DNA of 58,862 nt, taken from the NCBI GenBank assembly GCA_028280965.1, contig JANQKT010000115.1:1-58862 (forward strand), read 5' to 3'. The notes beneath the pieces were generated by a model. It was given only the letters and a program-made list of their open reading frames with translations. It did no database searches and was not told the origin of the DNA. Both the position numbers and the translations under genes were made by a program. Source of the stretch: Phycisphaeraceae bacterium (GTDB lineage Bacteria; Planctomycetota; Phycisphaerae; Phycisphaerales; Phycisphaeraceae). Positions 1 to 7,038 of the stretch are shown here, piece by piece (position 1 is the first letter of the stretch; every line of letters begins with the position of its first letter).

Positions 1-1399
1 GATCGAGGTCGCGCTCGGCCGGCGCGCGCAGGTAGTAGAACGCGGCCTCGGGGCTGATCGGCGGGGCCAGGTTTTTCAAGGTCGCAGCGTAGGCCACCGG
101 CCGGCCCGGTAGCTCAAGCGCCAGCTCGTGCCCCGGCTCGGTGACGTTGAGCGCGGCGACGAAGAGGCGCTGGGGGAAGACATCGCAGTGGTCGGTGTTG
201 GCCTTGGCGGTGGCTTTGAGGTACAGACCGGCGAGGACCGCGGCGCCGCCTGCGATCATGGCGGCCTCGCTGTCGCGGTCGGCGCCGATGACGACCGCGC
301 CCAGCCCGCCGGCGATGGCGAGGTCGCCCAGCACGCTCTTGGCGATGCGCACATCCTCGAGGTTGTTCCAGCGGTGGTCGAGCGCCATGCTGTTCACGTC
401 CGTCACCGCGGGCAGCTCGACGGCCGGCCCGCCCGCGTACAGCAGCCGCGCCGGCGACCGGTCCCGGTCCAGCGGCTGGTACCGCGACAGCGCGCCGCTC
501 GGCCCGGTCGCGACCTTGCGCGGGCCCAGGCCATCGGCGACCACCACGATCGTGTTGTACGCACCCGCGCGCAGCTGTTGCACCAACGGCTGCATCTGCG
601 GACTCAGCGTCAGCACGCGGTTGTAGTAGTCGCTCGCCTCGTCGTCCCGGCCGAGCTGCTGGCTGGCGATCCCGTGCAGCAGGTAGGCCATGGTGAAGTT
701 GTTGCGCTCGGCGACGTAGCCGTGGTCGAGGTAGTCGTCCCCGGACGCGTACTCAGGATCGCCTTCACTTTCGCCCGATTCCCCGCGCTGCTGCGCCTCG
801 TATGCAGCGGCCCGGCGCGCGATCTCGGCGGTATCGATCCTTCTGCCCCCGGAAGATCCCGGCGTGCTGCCGCCCGCATCGTCTTCGCCGCTGAAGTCGC
901 GCAGGTAGAACAGCGCGTTGCCCGCCGCCGCCCGCGCGTTGTCCCAGCTGCCCAGCGACGCCTGCACGAAGCCGTAGTACACCAGCGCCATCGCCTGCTC
1001 GAAGGGCTCGCCCTTCCAGACCTTCACGCCTTCGGTGAAGACGACCGCGGACACCGTCTTGTCCTCGTTCAGGCCCTGGGTCCGCAGCACGTCGTAGACC
1101 TCGGCGAACCAGCGCTCGGCCCGCTCGGGCTCGCCGGCGTCGAGGTTCAGGACGCCGGCGCGCATGCGGTCGAGCATGTACCGCCGATCACTGCGATCGT
1201 TCACGACCTGCGCTTCGACCAGGTCGCGCGCACCGGCAAAGTCACCGGCGCGCATCTTCGCGTGCGGTGACGGCCGCGGGGTGTTCTGGCAGCCGGACAG
1301 GACGAGCACGGCTATAAGCAACAGCACACCGAGAAAAAGGGGACTGTCCCCTTTTTGAAAAGGGGACAGTCCCCTTTTTCTTCGTCGCGCATCGGCCAT
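1..1399 (-). CDS. COG3014-like TPR lipoprotein (3' end outside window)
   Basis: Reading the minus strand gives an open frame of about 466 codons that runs off the window edge without a stop. A hydrophobic segment ends in a lipobox (VLSGC, Cys at residue 37), so this should be an outer-envelope lipoprotein. The mature part carries helical repeat motifs (MALVYYGFVQASLG, YLLHGIASQQLGRDDEASDYYN) of the kind seen in COG3014 lipoproteins, which often sit beside LpoB-like genes as here. It lies 25 bases downstream of the LpoB-like gene on the same strand, so probably one operon. The start is uncertain: the ATG at 1399 puts a palindromic repeat (1334-1380) inside the N-terminal coding region; a GTG at 1327 would exclude it but leave a poor signal peptide. 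Function is unknown. Confidence 0.7.
   Translation of the reverse strand, partial: MADARRRKRGLSPFQKGDSPLFLGVLLLIAVLVLSGCQNTPRPSPHAKMRAGDFAGARDLVEAQVVNDRSDRRYMLDRMRAGVLNLDAGEPERAERWFAEVYDVLRTQGLNEDKTVSAVVFTEGVKVWKGEPFEQAMALVYYGFVQASLGSWDNARAAAGNALFYLRDFSGEDDAGGSTPGSSGGRRIDTAEIARRAAAYEAQQRGESGESEGDPEYASGDDYLDHGYVAERNNFTMAYLLHGIASQQLGRDDEASDYYNRVLTLSPQMQPLVQQLRAGAYNTIVVVADGLGPRKVATGPSGALSRYQPLDRDRSPARLLYAGGPAVELPAVTDVNSMALDHRWNNLEDVRIAKSVLGDLAIAGGLGAVVIGADRDSEAAMIAGGAAVLAGLYLKATAKANTDHCDVFPQRLFVAALNVTEPGHELALELPGRPVAYAATLKNLAPPISPEAAFYYLRAPAERDLD
1334..1380. repeat. Tandem pair of GGGGAC-type palindromes
   Basis: Two back-to-back 23-base palindromes (1334-1356 and 1358-1380), each with core GGGGACWGTCCCC flanked by A and T runs. 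Related hairpins occur at 4601, 30257, 32085 and 32375. They overlap the predicted N-terminus of the lipoprotein gene ending at position 1. Confidence 0.9.
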
Positions 1400-1424
1400 C
1401 GCAGATCGCATATCGCACATGGGC

Positions 1425-1994
1425 TTAGTCTCGGATGCTGCCCCTCGCCGAGCGTTTGAACTCGAAGGTGTCCAGCCAGACCGGCACGTTGGTGTTCAGC
1501 TCGAGCATCTGGAACTCGCAGGCGTACAGGTCGGTCCGTGCCTGCCCGTCGCCGCCGGCGCGGGTGATCGAGCGGAAGGTCGCGGTGATGGTGTGGGTCA
1601 CGCCGCGCTCGCTGCTAAAGCCTTTATCCGCGCGCTCGGCGTCGAGCGTGCCGCGTTGGTCGATCGCGTGCTGGGCGGGGATCACGAACGCGATCCGCTT
1701 GTCATCCCACATCGTGTTGATCGGCTGGGCGTTGCGGACCTGGGCGACGACGTACCACTGCTCGCCGCGGGTCATGATCTCGCTGGAGAGGTTCTGCACC
1801 TTCTCGAAGGACACGACCCACGGCTCGCTGTCCGCCGAGCGCTCGGCGATCGCGTCGGACTGCCGCAGGCTCTGGGCCATCGCGCCCGCCATCTCGATGT
1901 AGTCCTCGATCGTGATGCGCGAGGTCTTGGGCTGCGACTTGCAGCCGGCCATCACGCCCAGCACCAGCAGCAATACCACGCCATGCGTTTTCAC
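1425..1994 (-). CDS. lpoB: LpoB-like lipoprotein (penicillin-binding protein activator family)
   Basis: A 189-residue lipoprotein with a short signal peptide and lipobox (VMAGC, Cys18). The mature region matches the style of the LpoB family (ITIEDYIEMAGAMAQSL near residue 30, then a mixed alpha/beta domain with WYVVAQVRN). In Enterobacteria LpoB is an outer-membrane lipoprotein that activates the peptidoglycan synthase PBP1b; whether that partner exists here cannot be seen. The start overlaps the stop of the upstream paralogue (ATGA, 1991-1994), so translation is probably coupled. Compared with the paralogue, this copy keeps more of the canonical N-terminal motif. Confidence 0.75.
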   Translation of the reverse strand: MKTHGVVLLLVLGVMAGCKSQPKTSRITIEDYIEMAGAMAQSLRQSDAIAERSADSEPWVVSFEKVQNLSSEIMTRGEQWYVVAQVRNAQPINTMWDDKRIAFVIPAQHAIDQRGTLDAERADKGFSSERGVTHTITATFRSITRAGGDGQARTDLYACEFQMLELNTNVPVWLDTFEFKRSARGSIRD

Positions 1995-2650
1995 GGCCCG
2001 ACCTGCTTCACGTCTTGCTTGTAGCTGTACACGATCTCGCCGGTCGCGAAGTGGACGAGCTGGATCTCGACCGAGTAGAGGTTGGTGTTGCCGCGGTTGA
2101 TGCGGTAGACGTCCATCATCAGGCCGAACGACTCGTCCGCCTTGTAGTCCGGCACGTAGTACGAGCCGCCGCCCCAGTTGATCTCCTCGCTGCCCGCGGC
2201 GGGTGGGGCCGGGTCGGTCGCGACGCGCTCGCGCGCGGCGATGTTTTCGACCCGACGGCGCTTCTCGACGAACTTGAGCTTGTCGCGCGTCGCCCGCGCG
2301 CGGATCAGCCGGCTGCGCACGCCGGAGGTGATGTACTCGTAGTCGGCGGTGCTGACTAGGCTCGTCTTGTTGTTGATGTCGCCCATGAGGATCGTTGCCG
2401 ACCCGGCGACATCGCGAACGCGCGGCGCATCCGGCAGCATCTGCAGCATGTCCGCCGTCGCCGTGTCCTGGAACTCCACCAGCGTCACCGGGTGCTGGCG
2501 CGGATCGTTCAGCTCGCCCGCGGTCGTCTCGCCCGGCGGGACGCGCCTCGGCGGGCTGGTCTTCTGGCAGCCCACGACTCCGATCGGCCCGAGCAGTACC
2601 GCCGCGGCGACCACGGCCAGGATGGGGCGGCTTAGCAGTGTCACAATCAT
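1991..2650 (-). CDS. Second LpoB-like lipoprotein
   Basis: A 219-residue lipoprotein. The start at 2650 is chosen because AGGAGA lies six bases upstream. The signal peptide ends in GVVGC (Cys28). The motif ATILMGDINNKTS, then a basic stretch (RATRDKLKFVEKRR) and a C-terminal NLYSVEIQLVHFATGEI resemble LpoB-family proteins. It contains an insert with IAARERVATDPAPPAAG. It is the first gene of a three-gene lipoprotein operon with the LpoB-like and COG3014-like genes. The presumed role is envelope or peptidoglycan-synthase regulation, by family resemblance only. Confidence 0.7.
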   Translation of the reverse strand: MIVTLLSRPILAVVAAAVLLGPIGVVGCQKTSPPRRVPPGETTAGELNDPRQHPVTLVEFQDTATADMLQMLPDAPRVRDVAGSATILMGDINNKTSLVSTADYEYITSGVRSRLIRARATRDKLKFVEKRRRVENIAARERVATDPAPPAAGSEEINWGGGSYYVPDYKADESFGLMMDVYRINRGNTNLYSVEIQLVHFATGEIVYSYKQDVKQVGP

Positions 2651-3153
2651 CGCGGTTCTCCTGTTCGGTTCTTGCCTAAGGACGATGCCGGTCAAAGACG
2701 CGTTTCCCGCCGGCTCACGGTATAGCGCCCATCCTACCGCAGGGGTTCAGCCGGCGATGAAATTATGTGAGTGTCTACTAAACGCAACCGGCCATGGTGT
2801 CACAATACGGGCCCCAGTCAAACTGGGCAAGAATCCGCAACCCCTTTTCTAAAAGAAACTTGTGTTTTCCACGTCTTGGGTCTTGCAAGACCGCGATCTC
2901 GTGGCATCCTATCGCTGTCCGGCGGATGAACCCCGCTCAATGCCGGCCGCGGAACCCTCGGGGGGGGAGTTCCCCGGCCGGACGGCCCGAACAGGCCCAA
3001 CCGACTCCCGGCCTCACCATCGCCCCTGATCGAGTGCAGCCCGACGCTCACGCGCCGGGTTGTGCTTTTTTATGCGTATGCGCCCCCGGAAGTTGCCATA
3101 GAGCGGGCCGGGCCAAAGAATGCTCGCTTGTTCTCGTACTCGTGTGAATGCGC
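2651..3153. other. Intergenic stretch, no convincing gene
   Basis: About 500 bases between the lipoprotein operon and the CPBP gene. It holds a perfect 14-base palindrome GGTCTTGCAAGACC at 2879-2892 and an imperfect hairpin at about 2951-2973. Open frames here have poor composition and no ribosome binding site. The promoter of the lipoprotein operon must lie here but I see no strong match. Confidence 0.6.
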
Positions 3154-3192
3154 TTGACACGCCTCGTCCGTTATGTAAGCTATTGCTTACTT
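3154..3192 (+). promoter_or_regulatory. Possible promoter with operator palindrome
   Basis: A perfect -35 hexamer TTGACA (3154-3159) is followed at 3175-3190 by the palindrome GTAAGC-TATT-GCTTAC, which covers the expected -10 region and ends two bases before the ATG at 3193. The -10 match is weak (TAAGCT, 3176-3181). A short dyad in this position suits a small dimeric repressor such as a TetR or PadR member. This is inference. Confidence 0.35.
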
Positions 3193-3918
3193 ATGAGAGA
3201 CCGCCCACCACAACCCGCCGCCGGGCACGCTGCGCTCGCCCTGCTGCTGCTCGTGCCCGCGCCGACGCTCGGCGTGCTGTGCGCGATGTTCTGGATGCCC
3301 GACACCGCGCTGGGCAAGTCAATCCACCTCGGCGCCAAAATCTGGATCCTCGCCCTGCCGGTCGCATGGCTGCTGCTGGTCGAGCGCACCCGGCCGAGGC
3401 TGCCGCGCTGGTCGTGGCAGGGCATGACCGCGGGCGTCGTCACCGGGCTCCTGACGCTCGGCGTCATCCTCGGCGCGTGGGAGTTGTTCGGGCGTCAACT
3501 CGTTGATGTCTCGATCTTCCGGGAGAAGATGCAGGAGATCGGGCTGGACACGCCGATCAAGTTCCTCGGCTTCGCCGCCTTGATCACGTTCATCAACGCC
3601 CTGCTCGAAGAATACGTGTGGCGGTGGTTCGTCTATTCGAAATGGTTCGAGCTGTTGGGTGGGACCGCCAGGAAGATCGCTGTTCCGGGGGCGATCTTCC
3701 TGGCGGGGCTGTGCTTCATGCTGCACCACACGGTCGCGATGTCGCTCTACTTCGGCTGGCAGGTCAACGCGCTCGCGTCACTCGGCGTCTTCCTCGGCGG
3801 GGTGACGTGGTCGGTCCTTTACCTCCGCTACAAAAACATCTACGCGGGATACATGAGCCACATCTTCGCGGACATTGCGCTGTTTGTCGTGGGGTATCAG
3901 ATCGCGTTTGGGGGTTGA
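3193..3918 (+). CDS. CPBP family intramembrane metalloprotease
   Basis: A 241-residue polytopic membrane protein. The CPBP (CAAX protease and bacteriocin-processing, ABI) family signature is present: EE followed by WR in LLEEYVWRWF near residue 140, a His pair in MLHHTVAM near residue 180, and a late segment with GYMSHIFAD (His near residue 225). In this family these acidic and His residues form the active site within the membrane. The start at 3193 follows a palindrome directly; a start at 3148 is also possible and would add 15 residues. No clear Shine-Dalgarno site is present for either. The substrate is unknown. Confidence 0.85.
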   Translation: MRDRPPQPAAGHAALALLLLVPAPTLGVLCAMFWMPDTALGKSIHLGAKIWILALPVAWLLLVERTRPRLPRWSWQGMTAGVVTGLLTLGVILGAWELFGRQLVDVSIFREKMQEIGLDTPIKFLGFAALITFINALLEEYVWRWFVYSKWFELLGGTARKIAVPGAIFLAGLCFMLHHTVAMSLYFGWQVNALASLGVFLGGVTWSVLYLRYKNIYAGYMSHIFADIALFVVGYQIAFGG

Positions 3919-3922
3919 GAGA

Positions 3923-4195
3923 GATTCAATCTTTAGCCATAGATTTCACAGATGGACGCAGATTTCAAGGCAAAGTGGATCTAACCCATGTTCTATTTGC
4001 TAGCGCCAATAGTATTGATCCTTATCTATGTTTTTACTCTGCTGACTATTGCACTAAGTAGAATCAAGCATAAATGGATATGGATGGTCTTGAGTTCTGC
4101 TATTGCTGTTCCCACAGTTCTGTTTCTCGGCTTCTTATGGGGATTCTCCACTGTGAATTGAATCTGCGCAATCTGTGAAATCTGTGGCTAAACTC
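3923..4195. repeat. Inverted repeats bracketing an AT-rich microgene
   Basis: Left arm 3923-3969 and right arm 4157-4195 are inverted copies of an ATCTGTGAAATCT..TGGCTAAA sequence (about 29 of 32 positions match). The 57-codon gene at 3988-4161 fills the space between them and its stop codon lies in the right arm. The unit ends five bases before the mazG-like start. Confidence 0.8.
3988..4161 (+). CDS. Putative 57-residue membrane microprotein
   Basis: An open frame from ATG at 3988 to TGA at 4161 encodes 57 residues with two hydrophobic segments (about residues 3-23 and 31-52) separated by a basic loop (RIKHK). It begins MFYLLAPIVLIL and ends WGFSTVN. Base composition is strikingly AT-rich compared with the neighbours, which suggests foreign origin. 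It has no clear ribosome binding site, so expression is unproven. It lies entirely within an inverted-repeat unit. I do not recognise a family; a small toxin-like or stress membrane peptide is one possibility but there is no evidence for it. Confidence 0.45.
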   Translation: MFYLLAPIVLILIYVFTLLTIALSRIKHKWIWMVLSSAIAVPTVLFLGFLWGFSTVN

Positions 4196-4200
4196 AGGCC

Positions 4201-4548
4201 ATGAACGACGCCACGACTTCGCTCTCTGAACTTAAACAACGCGTCGCCGACTTCGTCGCCGAGCGCGACTGGCAGCGGTACCACGTACCCAAGCACCTGG
4301 TCATGTCGATCATAATCGAGGCGGCGGAGCTCATGGAGCACTTCCAGTGGGTCGGCGTAGAATCGGTTGAAGATGTCAAGGCCGACGAGGAGCGGATGCA
4401 GCAGGTCCGCGAGGAGCTGAGCGACGTGCTGGCGTACGTGCTGTCGCTGGCCAACGCGCTGGACATCGACCTGAGCGCCGCCTACGCGAAGAAGATGGAC
4501 AAGAACGCGGCGAAGTACCCGGCGGACGAGGTGAAGCACTGGGATTGA
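4201..4548 (+). CDS. MazG-like nucleotide pyrophosphohydrolase
   Basis: A 115-residue all-alpha NTP pyrophosphatase of the single-domain MazG / dCTPase (RS21-C6) type. The metal-binding pattern is visible: EAAELMEHFQW (residues 39-49) supplies the ExxE motif and EELSDVLAYVL (residues 71-81) the ExxD motif, followed by KKMDKNAAKYP typical of the C-terminus. Such enzymes hydrolyse noncanonical or surplus dNTPs to monophosphate and pyrophosphate in the cytoplasm. A decayed second copy of its 3' end lies at 5829-5932. Confidence 0.9.
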   Translation: MNDATTSLSELKQRVADFVAERDWQRYHVPKHLVMSIIIEAAELMEHFQWVGVESVEDVKADEERMQQVREELSDVLAYVLSLANALDIDLSAAYAKKMDKNAAKYPADEVKHWD

Positions 4549-4600
4549 GGCCGGGCTGACCGGCAGGGCTAAACGGATGAGAAACGGGGGACGAGAAACA

Positions 4601-4632
4601 GGGACAGCCCCTCTCTAAAGAGGGGCTGTCCC
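4601..4632. repeat. GGGACAGCCCC-type hairpin
   Basis: Perfect 14-base arms (4601-4614 and 4619-4632) with a four-base loop, GGGACAGCCCCTCT and its complement. Member of the same family as 1334, 30257, 32085 and 32375. It follows the mazG-like gene and may also slow transcription, but it lacks a T run. Confidence 0.85.
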
Positions 4633-4650
4633 TTTGTCCTCAGCAATAGA

Positions 4651-4679
4651 AAAGCCCGCCGAGGGATCGGCGGGTTTTA
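4651..4679 (-). terminator. Rho-independent terminator of first PEP-CTERM gene
   Basis: On the minus strand the stem CCCGCCGA / TCGGCGGG with a four-base loop is followed by CTTTTC. It also ends in TTTT on the plus strand, so it may serve the convergent mazG-like gene too. Confidence 0.8.
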
Positions 4680-4704
4680 TGGTTGTATCCAAGGTGTTGA
4701 TTGA

Positions 4705-5661
4705 TCAGCGTCGTCGCCGGGCGACGAGCATGCCGCCGAGCGCGAGCAGCGCGAGCGTGCCGGGCTCGGGGGTGACCGCGATGGTCAGGTCGTCGTACTC
4801 GTTGGTGAGTGTCGCGGGCGCGTTGTTGTGGACGATGGTGAAGCCGGCGATGACGTCGCCGTCGGTGTAGAGGCTCGCGTTGGTGATGGTCGTGCTGTGC
4901 GAGCCGATCTGTGTGACCAGCGACAGGCCGTCGGCGTCCAGCTGATTGAGCACCGCGCTGACATCGAACTCGTTGGCGGTGAGCGACTTGGTGATGTCTA
5001 CGTCGAACTGGTACCACGTCGAGTCGGCGAGGGTGTAGGGCCCGCTGGGGTCGTCGCTTAGGACGCGCGTGTCGGCGCTGTCGTTGACATCGAAGATCGA
5101 GAAGTCCTTGGGCTGGTTGTTACTGCCGTTGACGTTGACGCCGATGCCGTCGGCCAGGTTGTTGGCGGCGGCGCCGCCCCCGCCGATGAGGTCCTTGCCG
5201 TTGTTGACGTCGGTCGTGGCGCCGTTGGAGGTGACGGTGTTGACGTCGGCGAGCGAGGCGATGCCCAGGCGCGGTGTCGCGGCGCGGGTAGCGTCGGCGG
5301 TAAAGAACTTGAGCGTGAGCGTGACGGTCTCGCCGGGGTTGACCGTGATCGCGCCGGCCGCGAGCGAGCCGCCGGGGCCGTAGAACGCGGCGAAGTCGTT
5401 GCCGCCGTTGGTCGTGCCGACGTTGGTCGCCTCCGCCCCGCCGCTAGGCGCGACACCGGTGCCGAGCCCGGCGTTATGCGAGAGGGTGAGGCCGGCGTTG
5501 GACGGTGTGTCGTCGCGGATCACAACGAAATCCCCGATATCACTGGCGCTGTTGAAGTCCACCGTGACGCTGTTGCCCACCACCAGCGCGCCGTGCGCGC
5601 TGATCGTTGCAAGGCACAACCCGAAAGCCGAACCGGCAAACAAGATCCTGCGATTGTCCAT
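4705..5661 (-). CDS. PEP-CTERM sorting-domain secreted protein
   Basis: A 318-residue exported protein with a signal peptide (cut near residue 25, AHGALVVG) and a C-terminal tail with PEPG, a hydrophobic stretch and RRRR, the PEP-CTERM signal recognised by exosortase. AGGAGA lies five bases before the ATG at 5661. The central part is low in Cys and rich in Asp, Asn, Thr and Gly and looks like a beta-sandwich (LTLKFFTADATRAATPRLG, WYQFDVDITKSLTANEFDV), perhaps a carbohydrate-binding or lectin-like fold. No catalytic motif is visible. It is a diverged neighbour of the PEP-CTERM gene at 6037; no exosortase is present in the window. Confidence 0.85.
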   Translation of the reverse strand: MDNRRILFAGSAFGLCLATISAHGALVVGNSVTVDFNSASDIGDFVVIRDDTPSNAGLTLSHNAGLGTGVAPSGGAEATNVGTTNGGNDFAAFYGPGGSLAAGAITVNPGETVTLTLKFFTADATRAATPRLGIASLADVNTVTSNGATTDVNNGKDLIGGGGAAANNLADGIGVNVNGSNNQPKDFSIFDVNDSADTRVLSDDPSGPYTLADSTWYQFDVDITKSLTANEFDVSAVLNQLDADGLSLVTQIGSHSTTITNASLYTDGDVIAGFTIVHNNAPATLTNEYDDLTIAVTPEPGTLALLALGGMLVARRRR

Positions 5662-5828
5662 GATTTTCTCCTACAAAACAGTTGGTTGACCACGCGAATA
5701 AGAGACCGTTAAAGGCAAAAGAAAATGCGACGCCTTCAATCTTATTTTGCGAGCGGGGTCCGGTTCTTTCGTCTTGAATTACAAATAGCAAGAAGGGGTT
5801 ATCCCGTCACCGGACTCAACGCGAATGG

Positions 5829-5932
5829 GAAGCGTACACATTGTCGCCGGCCAACGCGTTAGACATCGGCCTGAACGCTACGAACGCAGAGAAGATGCAC
5901 AAGACACACTCCGGTACCCGGCGGACCAGGCC
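5829..5932 (+). pseudogene. Remnant of a second mazG-like gene
   Basis: The stretch translates with clear similarity to residues 78-110 of the intact MazG-like protein at 4201: it keeps LS, ANALDI, a Leu, and KM-K at matching spacing, and the nucleotides align at roughly three in four positions without gaps over about 100 bases. There is no start, no catalytic ExxE/ExxD region and the frame is soon lost (stop at about 5936). It lies downstream of one PEP-CTERM gene and just before the terminator of the next, just as the intact mazG does. Confidence 0.75.
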
Positions 5933-5971
5933 AGGTAATCGGGTTGATCACGGGCACCTTTGAGCGCAGAC

Positions 5972-6000
5972 AAAAACGCCCGGCGAAGAGATCGCCGAGC
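5972..6000 (-). terminator. Rho-independent terminator of second PEP-CTERM gene
   Basis: On the minus strand the stem GCTCGGCGA / TCGCCGGGC (one G-T pair) with loop TCTCT is followed by GTTTTTG. Its sequence and place resemble the terminator at 4651. Confidence 0.75.
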
Positions 6001-6036
6001 GTCTGATGGATGAAGTTTTGAAGGCTATGCCCGGGC

Positions 6037-6741
6037 TTAGCCGCGGCGACGTCGGGCGACGAGCAGGCCACCCAGGCCGAGCAGGGCGAGCGAGCCGGGC
6101 TCGGGGATGATGTAGAAGGTCATGTCCCGGCCGGCGAACGGCGGCTGGAGCAGCTCCCCGCCGGGGAACGTCGCGTCGTCGAGCACGTTGATCAGCACGC
6201 CGTCGGCGTAGGTGCCGTTGTTGTTGCCGCTGCGTTGCAGGCTGAGGCTGTGCGACGCGTCGGGCGAGGTCCAGAACAGCTCGAAGTGGTAGGTCTTCCC
6301 GCCGTCGAGCGCGACCGGGGTGTCGAGGGTCAGCGTGATGTAGTCGTCGGCGTTGATCGTAAGGTTGGCGACGTCGTACGTCGTGGTCGAGCCGACCTGC
6401 GTGTCGCCGATGCCGTTGCTGTCGGTGTCTTCCATGAAGGCGAGCTGCAGGACGTGGGTGTTGCCATCAAACACGTTCCCGTTGCGGGACTTGAACGCGA
6501 CCGCGGTAACGTTCTCGGACGAGGGCATCAGGAAGGTCTGGCCGAGGTTGCGGGCCTCGACATCGCCGTCGTTGGTGTCGATCGCCTCGGTGTAGTTGAT
6601 CCCCACGTTGCCGTTGGTGTTCTCGTTGAACACGATCGGGTCGGCGGGCGCGGTGGCGCTGAGCGACACCGTGCCGGCGTTGACGGCCGGCCCGGCCGCG
6701 ATGAGCGCAGCGGCTGCGGTAAGCGGTAAAACGGTCTTCAT
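6037..6741 (-). CDS. PEP-CTERM sorting-domain secreted protein
   Basis: A 234-residue exported protein. The second of two consecutive ATGs (6741) is preferred because AGGAGA lies five bases before it and only two before the first. The signal peptide (MKTVLPLTAAAALIAAGPA) is cut near residue 22, and the C-terminus has PEPG, a Leu/Gly-rich membrane stretch and RRRRG, the exosortase-processed PEP-CTERM signal. The middle is a beta-rich domain (DDYITLTLDTPVALDGGKTY, FELFWTS) that resembles choice-of-anchor type domains. It is probably displayed or released with the exopolysaccharide. It forms the second half of a mazG/PEP-CTERM duplication. Confidence 0.85.
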   Translation of the reverse strand: MKTVLPLTAAAALIAAGPAVNAGTVSLSATAPADPIVFNENTNGNVGINYTEAIDTNDGDVEARNLGQTFLMPSSENVTAVAFKSRNGNVFDGNTHVLQLAFMEDTDSNGIGDTQVGSTTTYDVANLTINADDYITLTLDTPVALDGGKTYHFELFWTSPDASHSLSLQRSGNNNGTYADGVLINVLDDATFPGGELLQPPFAGRDMTFYIIPEPGSLALLGLGGLLVARRRRG

Positions 6742-6949
6742 CATCTTCTCCTGGGTCAATGAGGACGTGACAAGTAACACGCACGGTAAGGAGGTCGATC
6801 AGATAGCCTCCATAATGTGTTTGCCCGGGCAGACGCGGTGTCACGGCGGCCGTCAACAAATACCGCCATAGCGTTAGGCGTACCGGCCCGTAAACGCCGA
6901 TTTAGGGACGGATAGAACGGAATGGGGCGAGGCGTAGCGTGTGAATGGG

Positions 6950-7024
6950 CACGGATTGAAGCCACAGACACACACGGATCAATACAGATCAACCCAATCC
7001 GTGTTCATCCGTGTGCATCCGTGG
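6950..7024. repeat. Dispersed-type inverted repeat with ATCCGTG units
   Basis: Repeated ACGGAT units at 6950-6983 face ATCCGTG units at 6999-7024. The arms form an imperfect hairpin in the gap between the PEP-CTERM gene and the sugar pyrophosphorylase gene, just past the latter's stop. The remaining intergenic sequence (6742-6949) shows no gene. Confidence 0.65.
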
Positions 7025-7038
7025 TTCCCAAGATCGAA

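Noticed and set aside
128..1270. Long plus-strand frame across the first gene
   Set aside because: Rich in Arg, Ala and Val without any domain; it is antisense to the lipoprotein frame, which has a lipobox and repeats.
2818..3051. 77-codon minus-strand frame in the gap upstream of CPBP
   Set aside because: Pro/Arg-rich random composition, no ribosome binding site.
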